From contig CACBBC010000013.1 in assembly GCA_902537415.1 (NCBI GenBank), positions 1 to 45,647 on the forward strand: a stretch of 45,647 nt of DNA. Reading direction: 5' to 3'. Source of the DNA: an uncultured Alphaproteobacteria bacterium (GTDB lineage Bacteria; Pseudomonadota; Alphaproteobacteria; Rhodobacterales; Rhodobacteraceae). A program made the translations under genes and the position numbers. Positions 17,511 through 26,974 of the stretch are shown piece by piece; the first letter of the stretch is position 1, and every line of letters starts with the position of its first letter. Under the pieces are notes generated by a model. That model ran no database searches. It was not told the DNA's origin and saw only the letters and a list, made by a program, of their open reading frames with translations.

Positions 17511-18926
17511 TTAACTTCTTTCGAATAACTTTTTAGCCATAATTCCTATTCTTTTTTCTATTTCTTCACAAGCATCCAAAATAACATCTTCACGAAACCT
17601 ACTAGAAATTATTTGAACACCTACAGGAACTCCATCATTGTAGTTCGCACTTACAACACCCGCAGGAATTCCCATGTAGTTCATTGTATGTGCATAAAAC
17701 ATCCCTGCGAGAACCTCCTTAGCGCCTTCAATTCCTTGAGTATCTCGATCCCACTCGTAGGTTGGGTAGAGAAGAAAAGGTGTTAGGACGAGTGGGTATT
17801 TTCTAAAAAAGAGGTTCCACTCTCGGAAGAAATATGACCTTTTTGCCATCCCAAGAAGTAAATCTTCTCCCTCAAACGGTGAGATAATTTTAAAATAATT
17901 TTTTGCTACTAAGTTAAAGTTTTCACTTCCTAGTTTTTTGTAATCTTTTTCATGCAGAGCTTTTATTTCTCCAAAAAGAGTTTTAGCAGAAAATTTCGCT
18001 GCATCTTCAAATTCGGGCAATTGAACTTCTTCAAGGATATAACCAGCATCCTTTAATGCATCAATTGCATTTTCTAGAGCTTTATTAATTGCCGGATGCA
18101 TAGGTTCACCAAGTGTTTCCTTTGTAAAGCCAACTTTTATTGGGGCCTTTATTTCCTGGCTTTGGAAAGGCATATCTACCATCCAAGGATCGCGAGGATC
18201 ATAATTGATTAGCGACTGCATTCCTAAACGGACATCCTTTATTTCCCTCGCTATTAATCCTTGTACCGACATAAGTTGAGCAATGAGACCTCTCTCTTGC
18301 GTTTGGCTGGGATTATACGCAGGCACGCGCCCTAACCCCGGCTTTACGGTGCAGGCACCGGTTGCAGTAGAAGGAATTCTTAATGAGCCTGCGATATCAT
18401 TTCCGTGGGCTAAGCTTCCCATACCACTCATTACGGCTGCTGAAGCGCCTCCCGATGACCCACCCGGGCTTGCCCAATCATTCCACGGGTTAAAAGTTCT
18501 TCCATGTATTACATTGTCGGTTGTCCCTCTCATGGAAAACTCAGGGGTATTTGTTCTTCCAATAACAATTGCTCCATCTTTTTCTAAATTATCAACCACA
18601 GGAGCATTACCCGGTGCAATTAAGTCTTTTAGAGCTTCCAGTCCATTGGGTGTTGCATATCCCTTCTGATCTATATTTTCTTTGATTGTAATTGGGACTC
18701 CATGTAACGGTCCTTTAGACTTCCCTTTTTTTGTGAGCTTGTCCAATTCATGTGCTTTTTCTAGTGCAGAAGAACTTAAATCATCAACTATTGCATTTAT
18801 TTTATTGTTCGTTTGATTAACTCTTTCAATACAACTGGAAATAAGATCTTCTGCTAATATGCTGCCGTCCCTCATTAACTTAGCGCTTTCACAAGCACTA
18901 AGTTTCCAATAGTCATTCTTTGGCAT
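17511..18926 (-). CDS. Amidase (amidase signature family)
   Basis: A 471-aa amidase signature enzyme. The Ser-cis-Ser-Lys triad can be placed: Lys 82 in PITIKENID, Ser 157 in SPGGSSGGAS, and Ser 181 in GNDIAGSLRIPS. The spacing between the two serines (24) matches the family. It hydrolyses a carboxamide to acid plus ammonia. It is followed downstream on the same strand by nothing, and it lies 9 nt after the acyl-CoA ligase gene, so the two form an operon: the amidase could release an acid that the ligase then activates. GatA is an unlikely alternative because gatB and gatC are not adjacent. Confidence 0.88.
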   Translation of the reverse strand: MPKNDYWKLSACESAKLMRDGSILAEDLISSCIERVNQTNNKINAIVDDLSSSALEKAHELDKLTKKGKSKGPLHGVPITIKENIDQKGYATPNGLEALKDLIAPGNAPVVDNLEKDGAIVIGRTNTPEFSMRGTTDNVIHGRTFNPWNDWASPGGSSGGASAAVMSGMGSLAHGNDIAGSLRIPSTATGACTVKPGLGRVPAYNPSQTQERGLIAQLMSVQGLIAREIKDVRLGMQSLINYDPRDPWMVDMPFQSQEIKAPIKVGFTKETLGEPMHPAINKALENAIDALKDAGYILEEVQLPEFEDAAKFSAKTLFGEIKALHEKDYKKLGSENFNLVAKNYFKIISPFEGEDLLLGMAKRSYFFREWNLFFRKYPLVLTPFLLYPTYEWDRDTQGIEGAKEVLAGMFYAHTMNYMGIPAGVVSANYNDGVPVGVQIISSRFREDVILDACEEIEKRIGIMAKKLFERS

Positions 18927-18935
18927 CGCTTTATC

Positions 18936-20567
18936 CTATGAAGCTAGAGTGTAATTTTTGTATTTTTGTCTAAGTGTAAGCTTTGATACTTTACCTGTAG
19001 CTGTGAGAGGCAGGTCATCTTCATACACCACATCGTCAGGCATTTGCCACTTAGCAAAATGACCTTCCAAATGTTTAATTAACTCTTCTTTTGACGGTTT
19101 TTTGCCCTCCGCGGGAACGACAACTAATAATGGTCTTTCGTCCCATTTTTCGTGAGGAATAGCAATTACAGCACAATTTTCTACATCAGGATGAGACATA
19201 GCTCTATTTTCTAAATCAATTGAACTAATCCACTCTCCACCCGATTTAATTAAATCTTTAGCACGGTCAGTTAGTCTCAAAAAGCCTTGCTCATCAATCG
19301 AGGCAACGTCCCCCGTCCCAAAGTAACCTTCCTCGTCTATAGCTGCTTTACTCGCTTCTTCATTATTATAATAACCTCCTGCGATGGTATTTCCACGAAT
19401 ATACAGGTTTCCTATGCTCTTCCCATCTTCAGGTAATCTTTTTCCATCATCATCTACGATTTTTAGGTCAACCATAAAAATCTTTCTCCCTTGTGATGTC
19501 TGAAGATGTCTTTGTTCTTCAACAGGTAGCTCAGAAAACGGTGATATAAGGCGACCAGAGGTACCTAATGGGCTTGTTTCGGTCATACCCCATGCGTGGA
19601 TCACTCTTACTCCCATATTTTCAAAAGCTTCAATGAGCGATTTGGCGGCAGCCGAACCACCAACGAGCATTTCCTCTAAGCCATCTGGCTTTTTTCCCCC
19701 TCGTTGTGAAATTTCTTCGAGTAAACCCATCCAAACCGTTGGAACACCCCAAGCCGAATTAACAGAGTACTTTTCCAGCAAATCGTAGACGCTTTTCCCA
19801 TCGAGGTTGGCACCTGGAAAAACAAGCGACGTACCACTTATTGGCGCGCTGTAAGGTATTCCCCAAGCGTTTGCATGGAAAAGAGGTACTATTGGTAAGA
19901 TTTTCTTTTTTGGTGAAAATGAGCCTGCGTTATAAAAGCACTGTATTAGGGCATGTAAAACGGTTGATCTGTGAGAATAGAGTACACCTTTGGGGTTTCC
20001 AGTAGTGCCTGATGTGTAGCAAAGGCCTGAAGCGGTATTTTCATCAAATTCAGGCCATTCAAAGTCTGAACTTTCTTTTTCGATTAGATCTTCATAGCAA
20101 ATAACATTTGGTATTTTACATTCAGGCATATGTTCTTTATCAGCCATCAAAACATATTTTGTTGAGGATGGAAATTTATCTAAATGCGCCTCAATTATTG
20201 GAATAAATGTTAAATCTAGGAAAATTAGTTTATCCTCTGCGTGATTAACTACATAAGTCATCTGTTCGCTTGAAAGGCGGGGATTAATAGTATGACAGAT
20301 AGCACCAATTCCTGAGATAGCGAAATATAATTCTAAATGTCTAAAGCCATTCCAGGCTAATGTAGCAATTCTATCACCCATTTTTACACCTAGTGATGTT
20401 AGTGCCTTAGACATTTGCCTCGATCTTAGCGCTATCTCCGCATAATTGGTGGTATGGAGGGATCCTTGTAGCGTTTTGGAAATTATTTCTTCATTTGGAT
20501 GAATTTTTTCGGCTAATGTTATTATGTCGGCAATTCTTAAAGGCCGATTCATCATCATTCCATGCAT
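18936..20567 (-). CDS. Acyl-CoA synthetase (medium/long-chain fatty-acid CoA ligase type)
   Basis: A complete 543-aa ANL-family ligase. The P-loop-like motif [19 protein letters not shown] (about 188-206) is followed by the A5 region [10 protein letters not shown], the A7/A8 region [12 protein letters not shown] then [17 protein letters not shown], and the catalytic Lys near the C-terminus in LTATGKVSK. Length and motif spelling match AlkK/FadD-like enzymes for medium- or long-chain acids. It activates a carboxylic acid to its CoA ester. It precedes the amidase in a two-gene operon. Its promoter region is the long AT-rich gap at 20568-21041. Confidence 0.92.
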   Translation of the reverse strand: MHGMMMNRPLRIADIITLAEKIHPNEEIISKTLQGSLHTTNYAEIALRSRQMSKALTSLGVKMGDRIATLAWNGFRHLELYFAISGIGAICHTINPRLSSEQMTYVVNHAEDKLIFLDLTFIPIIEAHLDKFPSSTKYVLMADKEHMPECKIPNVICYEDLIEKESSDFEWPEFDENTASGLCYTSGTTGNPKGVLYSHRSTVLHALIQCFYNAGSFSPKKKILPIVPLFHANAWGIPYSAPISGTSLVFPGANLDGKSVYDLLEKYSVNSAWGVPTVWMGLLEEISQRGGKKPDGLEEMLVGGSAAAKSLIEAFENMGVRVIHAWGMTETSPLGTSGRLISPFSELPVEEQRHLQTSQGRKIFMVDLKIVDDDGKRLPEDGKSIGNLYIRGNTIAGGYYNNEEASKAAIDEEGYFGTGDVASIDEQGFLRLTDRAKDLIKSGGEWISSIDLENRAMSHPDVENCAVIAIPHEKWDERPLLVVVPAEGKKPSKEELIKHLEGHFAKWQMPDDVVYEDDLPLTATGKVSKLTLRQKYKNYTLAS

Positions 20568-20839
20568 TTTTGAGCTCCCAAGACAGTTTTATATATTTTG
20601 TAAAGATATTTTATATGATTATTATTGGTTATTTCTAATCTGTCTATTATTAATTAGAGGCAAAAATAGTATCTTTGGCCTGTCAAGAACTTATTAGAGA
20701 AATAATTCAACTGTTTAAAAAATCCCATTAATCTAATTCTTAGAATGTAAATAAAATATTACAATATGTAAATATTTTATTACATTAAGTAACTGATTTT
20801 TAAGCATTTTTTTGTAATTAAAGATTGTTTTTCACTTTA
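20568..20839. other. AT-rich non-coding stretch upstream of the acyl-CoA ligase
   Basis: No plausible gene is visible on either strand. The DNA is very rich in A/T with repeated ATATTTT-type runs, and should contain the promoter for the ligase/amidase operon on the minus strand. I could not pick one promoter with confidence. Confidence 0.5.
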
Positions 20840-20855
20840 TTCACTATATAGTGAA
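20840..20855. promoter_or_regulatory. Perfect 16-bp palindrome (probable operator)
   Basis: TTCACTATATAGTGAA is a perfect inverted repeat. It overlaps a possible promoter made of TTGTTT (20825-20830) and TATAGT (20847-20852) with a 16-bp spacer. A dimeric repressor bound here would block this + strand promoter. I do not recognise the regulator, and none is encoded next to it. Confidence 0.5.
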
Positions 20856-20876
20856 GATACCTTTATTCAGATTACA

Positions 20877-20940
20877 TCCTCTGGATAGGTCGGCTGCGTC
20901 CGTGGGGGGACTGCGGGCGCGGTTTTCTTCCCATAAATCC
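20877..20940 (+). other. GC-rich patch with hairpin potential, possible structured leader or small RNA
   Basis: In strongly AT-rich surroundings, about 50 nt are GC rich. GCGTCC (20896-20901) can pair with GGAC-T-GC (about 20908-20914) with one bulge, and flanking bases extend the stem. It lies about 25 nt downstream of the palindrome-controlled promoter and 100 nt upstream of the 80-aa gene. I do not recognise a known RNA family; low confidence. Confidence 0.25.
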
Positions 20941-21041
20941 GATATTTGTCAAATTTTGCAGTTTGTCAATTTTTTATAACAATTAGCTTTACGCTACGTA
21001 ATAGTGTGTTACTATTCATTATAAACTATGGAGCATATGAC

Positions 21042-21284
21042 ATGAGCAATAATATTATTGAGACGAGCCTTGGTAAAAAAGTTGATCTGCAAAGAATTTC
21101 AGAGGGATCTGCATCGCCAATTACCAAAGCAGGCGCTTTCTATGTATTCTCTTTGAGAGTGGCAGGAGATGATGTTAGAGAATATTCCTTTACCAACAGA
21201 GACAGGGCTGTTTCGATGCGCTCAGTTTTGGTGAGTCACCTCGCACAGAAAATGCTATTAGATACAAAGAAAAAAGTTATCTAA
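21042..21284 (+). CDS. Small hypothetical protein (80 aa)
   Basis: I do not recognise this protein. From ATG 21042 it is 80 aa, soluble and of mixed charge, with no signal peptide, membrane segment or Cys. It reads like a small alpha/beta domain: a predicted strand pair around AGAFYVFSLRV and REYSFTNRD, then a helix VSMRSVLVSHLAQKML near the end. GGAG 8 nt upstream supports this start; the longer frame from 20946 has no such site and a low-complexity N-terminus. It is preceded by the palindrome and GC-rich patch, so its expression may be controlled, and it converges on the NTF2-like gene. Confidence 0.6.
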   Translation: MSNNIIETSLGKKVDLQRISEGSASPITKAGAFYVFSLRVAGDDVREYSFTNRDRAVSMRSVLVSHLAQKMLLDTKKKVI

Positions 21285-21290
21285 AACTTA

Positions 21291-21707
21291 CTATTTTTTT
21301 ACTTGTAATCTCTTGAAAAAAGGATCATTGGAGGTAAGAAGATTCATAAATCTTCTTAATTCTCCTACCGACTTGTATGGTCTCATTACAACCTCAAATT
21401 TTTCAATCAAGCCTTGTTTATTTAGAGTAATCATATCCACCCCAGTTGCATCAAGATGACCAATTTTGCAACTAAACTCTAGAAAATAGTCCGAGTCGTT
21501 ACATAATACGCGCTTATATTCTAAATTTTTAAATACTGAACCTACGTGACTTAGGATCCTCGCTACAACTTTTTTTCCTTGCCATTCCTTCCAGTATGTT
21601 GGTGGCTTGAAAAGTATATTTTCATCAAAAATAGATTCAAGCTGATCCAAGTTATTCGATTTTATAGCGACAAAAAAACTTTCGATTGTTGGGTGGTACG
21701 AATGCAT
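21291..21707 (-). CDS. SnoaL/NTF2-like small protein
   Basis: A 138-aa protein that fits the nuclear-transport-factor-2-like (SnoaL) fold. It has an N-terminal helix with IESFFVAIKSNNLDQLESIFDEN split by the usual turn, then ILFKPPTYWKEWQGKKVV, where a helix follows the first strand, then alternating strands ending in VDMITLNKQGLIEKFEVVMRP read in parts. Such proteins are cone-shaped pockets that act as isomerases, hydrolases or binding proteins. It is divergent from hmgA with 77 nt between, so it may share regulation with homogentisate degradation. No catalytic residues can be assigned with confidence. Confidence 0.65.
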   Translation of the reverse strand: MHSYHPTIESFFVAIKSNNLDQLESIFDENILFKPPTYWKEWQGKKVVARILSHVGSVFKNLEYKRVLCNDSDYFLEFSCKIGHLDATGVDMITLNKQGLIEKFEVVMRPYKSVGELRRFMNLLTSNDPFFKRLQVKK

Positions 21708-21784
21708 AATATTTTATATTTTTAACGAGTTATGTTATGGTTAAACTGTAGATCACTCATTTAAAATATCAGATCGAGATAATA

Positions 21785-23143
21785 ATGCCAGATGGTAGTG
21801 TAAAATCTAAAAATAAATCATTAGAAACTAATTTAAAATTTAAATATATGCCAGGTTTTGGCAATGACTTTGAAACTGAAGCTCTAGCTGGCTCATTACC
21901 ACAGGGCATGAATAGTCCACAAAAGTGTGCTTATGGTTTGTATGCTGAACAATTATCAGGAACTCCTTTTACTGCACCTCGTGCTCGAAATGAGAGAACA
22001 TGGTGTTATAGGATACAACCTTCGGTAAAGCATCTTAATAAACTAGAAAAAATTAGTCTCACATATTGGAAAAGTGCGCCCAATATAAATGACGAGGTTA
22101 TAAGCCTTGGTCAATATCGATGGGATCCGATTCCTATTACTAAAACAGGAAATACCTTCATTACTGGGATGCGTACTATTACAACGACAGGTGATGTCAC
22201 TATGCAAACGGGAATGGCATCACATGTATATGTTGCTGATAAATCGATGGATAGAGACTATTTTTATTCAGCTGATAGTGAGTTACTAGTTGTTCCCCAA
22301 TTAGGCAGTTTGGTATTTAAAACGGAGCTGGGCTTAATTGACATAGCGCCAGGCGAAGTAGCATTAATCCCACGCGGGCTTGTTTTTTCAGTATTACTTC
22401 AAAATGAGATATGTCGTGGTTTTGTTTGCGAAAATTATGGTCAAAAGTTTATCCTCCCCAACAGAGGCCCCATTGGGGCTAATTGTCTTGCGAACTCGAG
22501 AGATTTTAAAGTTCCACATGCTTATTTTGAAGATAAAGAGGAAGAAGGTACTCTAATCGTAAAATGGTGTGGGTCGTTTCACTCGTGTCGTATAGAGAGG
22601 TCACCTTTGGATATTGTTGCCTGGCACGGAAATTATACGCCATGGAAATATGATCTTAGGAATTTTTCTCCTGTAAGTGCTGTATTATTCGACCATCCCG
22701 ATCCATCTATTTATACAGTCCTAACATCGCCTTCAGGAATTGAAGGGACAGCGAACATCGACTTTATTTTATTTAGGGACAGATGGAATATTGCTGAAAA
22801 TACATTTAGACCACCTTGGTATCATAAAAATGTTATGTCCGAATTGATGGGAAATATTGAAGGTAAATATGATGCAAAGCCAACTGGCTTTATACCTGGG
22901 GGTATAAGTCTTCATAATATGATGCTACCCCATGGTCCGGACAAAGATGCTTTTGAAGGAGCTTCAAACGCTGATTTAAAGCCTCAAAAATTAGAAAATA
23001 CTATGACTTTCATGTTCGAGTCACGGTTTCCTCAGCATCTTACCGAATTCGCAGCAAAAGAAGCGCCACTGCAGGATGACTATGCAGAATGTTGGACTAG
23101 ACTTGAGAAAAAATTTAATGGAACCCCAGAAGGCAACTGGTAG
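21785..23143 (+). CDS. hmgA: Homogentisate 1,2-dioxygenase
   Basis: A 452-aa homogentisate dioxygenase that opens the ring of homogentisate with O2 to give maleylacetoacetate. The N-terminus has [14 protein letters not shown] and the family stretch [15 protein letters not shown]. The Fe(II) ligands are in place: His 347 (WYHKN), Glu 353 (MSELMG) and His 383 (LPHGPD), with spacings of 6 and 30 as in the human enzyme (335/341/371). It is the first gene of a coupled operon; its stop overlaps the next GTG start (TAGTG). Gene and function are secure. The ribosome-binding site is weak, and some N-terminal residues before YMPGF are extra. Confidence 0.97.
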   Translation: MPDGSVKSKNKSLETNLKFKYMPGFGNDFETEALAGSLPQGMNSPQKCAYGLYAEQLSGTPFTAPRARNERTWCYRIQPSVKHLNKLEKISLTYWKSAPNINDEVISLGQYRWDPIPITKTGNTFITGMRTITTTGDVTMQTGMASHVYVADKSMDRDYFYSADSELLVVPQLGSLVFKTELGLIDIAPGEVALIPRGLVFSVLLQNEICRGFVCENYGQKFILPNRGPIGANCLANSRDFKVPHAYFEDKEEEGTLIVKWCGSFHSCRIERSPLDIVAWHGNYTPWKYDLRNFSPVSAVLFDHPDPSIYTVLTSPSGIEGTANIDFILFRDRWNIAENTFRPPWYHKNVMSELMGNIEGKYDAKPTGFIPGGISLHNMMLPHGPDKDAFEGASNADLKPQKLENTMTFMFESRFPQHLTEFAAKEAPLQDDYAECWTRLEKKFNGTPEGNW

Positions 23144-24381
23144 TGTCGCTTGATTTAATCAAGTCATTCGTTGAGACAGCGAATAATAGAGATTGTGATT
23201 TTCCTCTAAACAATCTTCCTTTTGGTGTTTGTTTTGAAAAAAGTAAACAGAAGTGCTTTTCCGCTACTGTAATTGGCGATCAGGTTCTTAACCTAACTTT
23301 CGCTGAGGAATTAGATCTTATACCCGACCTTGGATTTAAAAACGTTTTATTGAACTCCTTTATGTCAAAGGGGTCAAGCGCTCGAAAAGAGATTCGTAAA
23401 ATCTTGCAGGAGTTATTAGCAGAAAACTCAAAAAAAATGAGTGCAGTTGGGAGATGCCTTATACCTCTAAACAGTTGTACAAATAGTAAAGCGTTTGAAG
23501 TTTCAGAATATACTGACTTTTACTCCTGTAAAAATCATGCTCTCAATGCAAGTAAAATTATTAGAGGCGAAAATGCTGAGCTATCCAAAAATTGGTATAA
23601 CTTACCAGTTGCTTACAATGGACGCGCTTCATCTATAGTGATAACCGGAAGTGATATTCGAAGACCATCCGGACAAATTTGTGACCAAAATAATGGTATT
23701 GTAAAATTTGAACCAACAAAGAAGCTTGATTTTGAACTTGAGATGGGCACAGTGATAGGTGGAAGTTTGCCAATTGGTGATACATTAGACTTTGAAGAAG
23801 CAGAAAATTTGATTTTTGGGTATGTCTTGCTCAATGATTGGTCTGCCAGGGACATACAGGCTTGGGAATACCAACCGTTAGGCCCATTCCTTTCAAAGTC
23901 ATTTGGAACAAGCATTAGCCCCTGGATAGTTACTCCAGAAGCTCTTGAACCATTTAAAACCACTCCTCCCAAGAGGGTTTTTCAATTGCTTCCACATTTT
24001 GAGGACGATAAAGCGTTTGTTTTCGATATAGATCTAAAAGTAACCTTAGTCGAGCAAGGTGGTACTGAGACCGATATATTGCAAACCAATGCAAAAGAGC
24101 TTTATTACTCTCCAGTTCAACAACTTATACACCACGCATCAGCTGGTTGTGGTATATCGATAGGAGACTTAATGGGTTCAGGAACAATATCTGGAATAGA
24201 AAAAGGAAGTTTTGGTTGCATGTTAGAGTTGTCGTGGGGTGGAAGAGAAAAAATAGCTTTGAGCTCTGGGAAAAAACGTGATTTCCTACAAGATAACGAT
24301 ACCGTTGTATTGAATGGAACTGCAACAGAAGAAAAGTTTAAAATTGGATTTAGTTCATGCTCTGGAAGAATTATTAATTAA
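23143..24381 (+). CDS. fahA: Fumarylacetoacetase
   Basis: A 412-aa fumarylacetoacetate hydrolase, the last step of tyrosine/phenylalanine or aryl-acetate breakdown, giving fumarate and acetoacetate. Residues matching the metal site of the mammalian enzyme are visible: Asp 125 (EYTDFYSC), Glu 198 and Glu 200 (DFELEMG), and Asp 232 (LLNDWSARD). The putative catalytic His 132 follows in KNHALNAS. It starts at GTG, overlapping the hmgA stop by one base. The maleylacetoacetate isomerase that normally lies between HmgA and FahA activities is not in this window and must be elsewhere or bypassed. Confidence 0.96.
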   Translation: MSLDLIKSFVETANNRDCDFPLNNLPFGVCFEKSKQKCFSATVIGDQVLNLTFAEELDLIPDLGFKNVLLNSFMSKGSSARKEIRKILQELLAENSKKMSAVGRCLIPLNSCTNSKAFEVSEYTDFYSCKNHALNASKIIRGENAELSKNWYNLPVAYNGRASSIVITGSDIRRPSGQICDQNNGIVKFEPTKKLDFELEMGTVIGGSLPIGDTLDFEEAENLIFGYVLLNDWSARDIQAWEYQPLGPFLSKSFGTSISPWIVTPEALEPFKTTPPKRVFQLLPHFEDDKAFVFDIDLKVTLVEQGGTETDILQTNAKELYYSPVQQLIHHASAGCGISIGDLMGSGTISGIEKGSFGCMLELSWGGREKIALSSGKKRDFLQDNDTVVLNGTATEEKFKIGFSSCSGRIIN

Positions 24382-24391
24382 TAGGGAAATA

Positions 24392-25336
24392 ATGAAGAAA
24401 TTTGCATCGCAAAATGATTTAGATGAGAAAAATGTTTCATTTGAAGAAATAGGTAAGAATCTTTATGCCTTCACTGCGGAGGGAGATCCAAATTCCGGTA
24501 TAATAATTGGTGATGAAAGCGTTATGGTTATTGACGCACAAGCGACACCAACTTTAGCCAGACAAGTAATTGAGAAAGTTAGGTCAGTCACCGATAAACC
24601 AATTTCTCATTTAGTATTATCTCACTATCATGCTGTTAGGGTATTAGGTGCATCTGAATATAAGGCAAAAGATATTATTATGAGTAGTAAAGCAAGATCT
24701 ATGGTAGTTGAAAGGGGAAAAGAGGATTGGGATAGTGAATTTGATAGGTTTCCTCGATTATTTAAAGGATATCAAGAGATACCTGGGCTCACGTGGCCAA
24801 CCACAACATTTGAAAACAAAATGTCGGTTTTTTTAGGTAAAAGAAGGGTTGATTTATATTTTTTGGGTAGGGCACATACCGCTGGAGACATAGTAATTCA
24901 TGTTCCGGATTCGAATGTGTTATTTACTGGTGATATTGTTGAATATGAGTCGGCTTGTTATTGTGGGGATGCCCATTTACAGGATTGGCCCGAAACGTTA
25001 AAAAACATATCAAAATTTCAGGCTTTGTCTTTGGTTCCGGGTAGAGGGGATGCATTGATCGATCCTAAAAAAGTAGAAGATGCACTTGCACTAACAGAAG
25101 ACTTTGTTATGTCAACGTTTAAATCAGTCTCAAGAATAGCTTATGCAGGTGGCGACTTAAAAGAAGCCATGTCATCATGTAGAGATGAGTGTGATAAAAA
25201 GTTTTCCAATTATGCTATATATGAACATTGTTTGCCTTTTAATGTCTCAAGGGCTTTTGATGAAGCAAAAGGTATCGATAATCCTCGAATATGGACAGCT
25301 GAGCGAGATAAAGAAATGTGGAACTTATTACAGTGA
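24392..25336 (+). CDS. Metallo-beta-lactamase-fold protein with altered metal ligands
   Basis: A 314-aa MBL-fold protein. ATG 24392 follows a GGGAAA site 10 nt after the fahA stop; a longer frame would begin inside fahA. The canonical HxHxDH motif is changed to HYHAVR (His 78, His 80; Asp lost, His replaced by Arg 83). The next His 162 (RAHTAGD) and Asp 181 (FTGDIVEY) are kept, but the last His is replaced in VPGRGD (Arg 218). A Cys-containing stretch YESACYCGDAH is also unusual. Only part of a dinuclear metal site can form. From memory, this HAVR variant recurs in homogentisate gene clusters. It is translationally coupled to the monooxygenase gene. Reaction unknown, possibly a thioester or lactone hydrolase. 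Confidence 0.85.
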   Translation: MKKFASQNDLDEKNVSFEEIGKNLYAFTAEGDPNSGIIIGDESVMVIDAQATPTLARQVIEKVRSVTDKPISHLVLSHYHAVRVLGASEYKAKDIIMSSKARSMVVERGKEDWDSEFDRFPRLFKGYQEIPGLTWPTTTFENKMSVFLGKRRVDLYFLGRAHTAGDIVIHVPDSNVLFTGDIVEYESACYCGDAHLQDWPETLKNISKFQALSLVPGRGDALIDPKKVEDALALTEDFVMSTFKSVSRIAYAGGDLKEAMSSCRDECDKKFSNYAIYEHCLPFNVSRAFDEAKGIDNPRIWTAERDKEMWNLLQ

Positions 25337-26946
25337 GTCGTGCAGCGAACTTTTCAAAAAACTATAACTATAAAGAATTTCCCTTTAAAATACCTCCAGA
25401 GATTTTGGAGGGAATTCAAAAAACATATCCCATAGTCATAGTAGGTGCAGGGCCCATTGGTTTATCTTTAGCAATTGATTTAGCGCAAAGGGGTATCAAA
25501 AGCATCCTTCTGGATGATAACAATATTGTTTCAACCGGCTCTAGGGCAATTTGTTGGGCAAAGAGAACTTTAGAAATTTTCGATCGACTGGGTGTTGCCA
25601 CAAAAATGATGGCAAAGGGTATTACCTGGGAAACGGGCAGACTATTCAATGGAGATGAAGAAGTTTTCTCTTTCAATTTGCTTCCAGACAAAGGCCAAAA
25701 ATTTCCAGCATTTATAAATTTACAGCAGTATTATGTGGAGGAATATTTAATTGAAAGATGCTTTGAGCTGAAAGACTATATCGATCTCAGGTTTAGTAGC
25801 GAAGTTATTGATCATGAACAAAATAAAGAAACAGTCAATATCACTGTCAGATGTCCTGAAGGCGATTATGGGTTGAAATCGCGCTACATGGTAGCTTGCG
25901 ATGGTGCAGAGTCGCCAACTAGGAAACGTATGAATCTTTCTTTTGAAGGTGAGATTTTCGATGAGCATTTTTTGATAGTTGATATTTTTATGGAAAAGCC
26001 TCCTTTTGAGAGCGATAGGCCTGAGCGGTGGTTTTGGTTTACACCTACTTTCCATGATGGGCAATCTGCCTTGTTGCATAAACAAGCAGAGAATATTTAT
26101 AGAATAGACTTACAGCTTGGTGAGAATATTGACAGAAAAAGTGAGCTTGATCCGGAGAAGGTTAGAAAGAGAATAAAGAAGGTTGTCAAGTCTAACAGTT
26201 TTGAAATTGACTGGGTGAGTATTTATAAATTTAAATGTGCCTCTTTGGATAGAATGGTATTTGATAGAGTTATTTTTGTTGGAGATAGCGCACACGTAGT
26301 CAGTCCTTTTGGTGCTAGGGGAGGTAATGGTGGGATACATGATGTCGATAATTTAGGATGGAAACTGGCTTCTATCTTGAAAGATAATACCTCAAACAAT
26401 ATCTTAAATACTTATAATGAGGAACGAATTGAAGCCGCAAAAGAGAATATAGCTAATTCCTCCAGAGCAACTAATTTTATGACTCCAAAAAATAAGATGG
26501 CTAAAGCCTTTCGTAATCAGGTTCTCGATTTATCGGTAAACAATAAATTTTTTAGAAATATAATTAATTCAGGTAGGCTCTCTGTTCCATCTAAGCTGAG
26601 CGGTTTAAAGCTAGATAATGAGTATAGAGATGATCCTCTGCTTGGATTGATTTATGTAGATTTTCCAATTCTTGATAGAAAAGGGAACCAACTATTTCTT
26701 ACTGATATGATTGCTAACAGCTATAATTTGCTGTCATTTTCAAAAATAAAAATCGAGTTTCCTTTCAATTTAAACATAATAAGTGTTGGTGAAGAAAATA
26801 ATGAAGATGTTGATTTCTTTGATTTTGAAGGTAAGGGGCTGGAAAGATACAGAGCGGGTCTAAACTACTTAATCAGACCGGATGGGTATATAGTGGGAAT
26901 ATTTAAAGAGATAAATATCAGTGTATTAGAAAAATGTATGCTTTAG
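25333..26946 (+). CDS. FAD-dependent aromatic-ring monooxygenase (MhpA-like)
   Basis: A 537-aa group A flavin monooxygenase. It has a GAGPIGLS dinucleotide motif near residue 38, the DG motif in VACDGAESPTRK, and the FAD motif VGDSAHVVSPFGARGGNGG followed by DNLGWKLA. Members hydroxylate phenolic rings with NAD(P)H and O2. In a homogentisate operon the natural role is ring hydroxylation upstream of homogentisate, for example of a hydroxyphenylacetate, but this is inferred from position. GTG 25333 overlaps the preceding stop (GTGA) and is my choice; ATG 25318 would add five residues. The C-terminal thioredoxin-like domain looks poorly conserved. Confidence 0.88.
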   Translation: MSRAANFSKNYNYKEFPFKIPPEILEGIQKTYPIVIVGAGPIGLSLAIDLAQRGIKSILLDDNNIVSTGSRAICWAKRTLEIFDRLGVATKMMAKGITWETGRLFNGDEEVFSFNLLPDKGQKFPAFINLQQYYVEEYLIERCFELKDYIDLRFSSEVIDHEQNKETVNITVRCPEGDYGLKSRYMVACDGAESPTRKRMNLSFEGEIFDEHFLIVDIFMEKPPFESDRPERWFWFTPTFHDGQSALLHKQAENIYRIDLQLGENIDRKSELDPEKVRKRIKKVVKSNSFEIDWVSIYKFKCASLDRMVFDRVIFVGDSAHVVSPFGARGGNGGIHDVDNLGWKLASILKDNTSNNILNTYNEERIEAAKENIANSSRATNFMTPKNKMAKAFRNQVLDLSVNNKFFRNIINSGRLSVPSKLSGLKLDNEYRDDPLLGLIYVDFPILDRKGNQLFLTDMIANSYNLLSFSKIKIEFPFNLNIISVGEENNEDVDFFDFEGKGLERYRAGLNYLIRPDGYIVGIFKEINISVLEKCML

Positions 26947-26974
26947 ATATTTAAGTTTGGAGAGAAAATTACCT

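Noticed and set aside
17511-18926. GatA subunit of tRNA amidotransferase
   Set aside because: No gatB or gatC beside it; paired with an acyl-CoA ligase gene instead.
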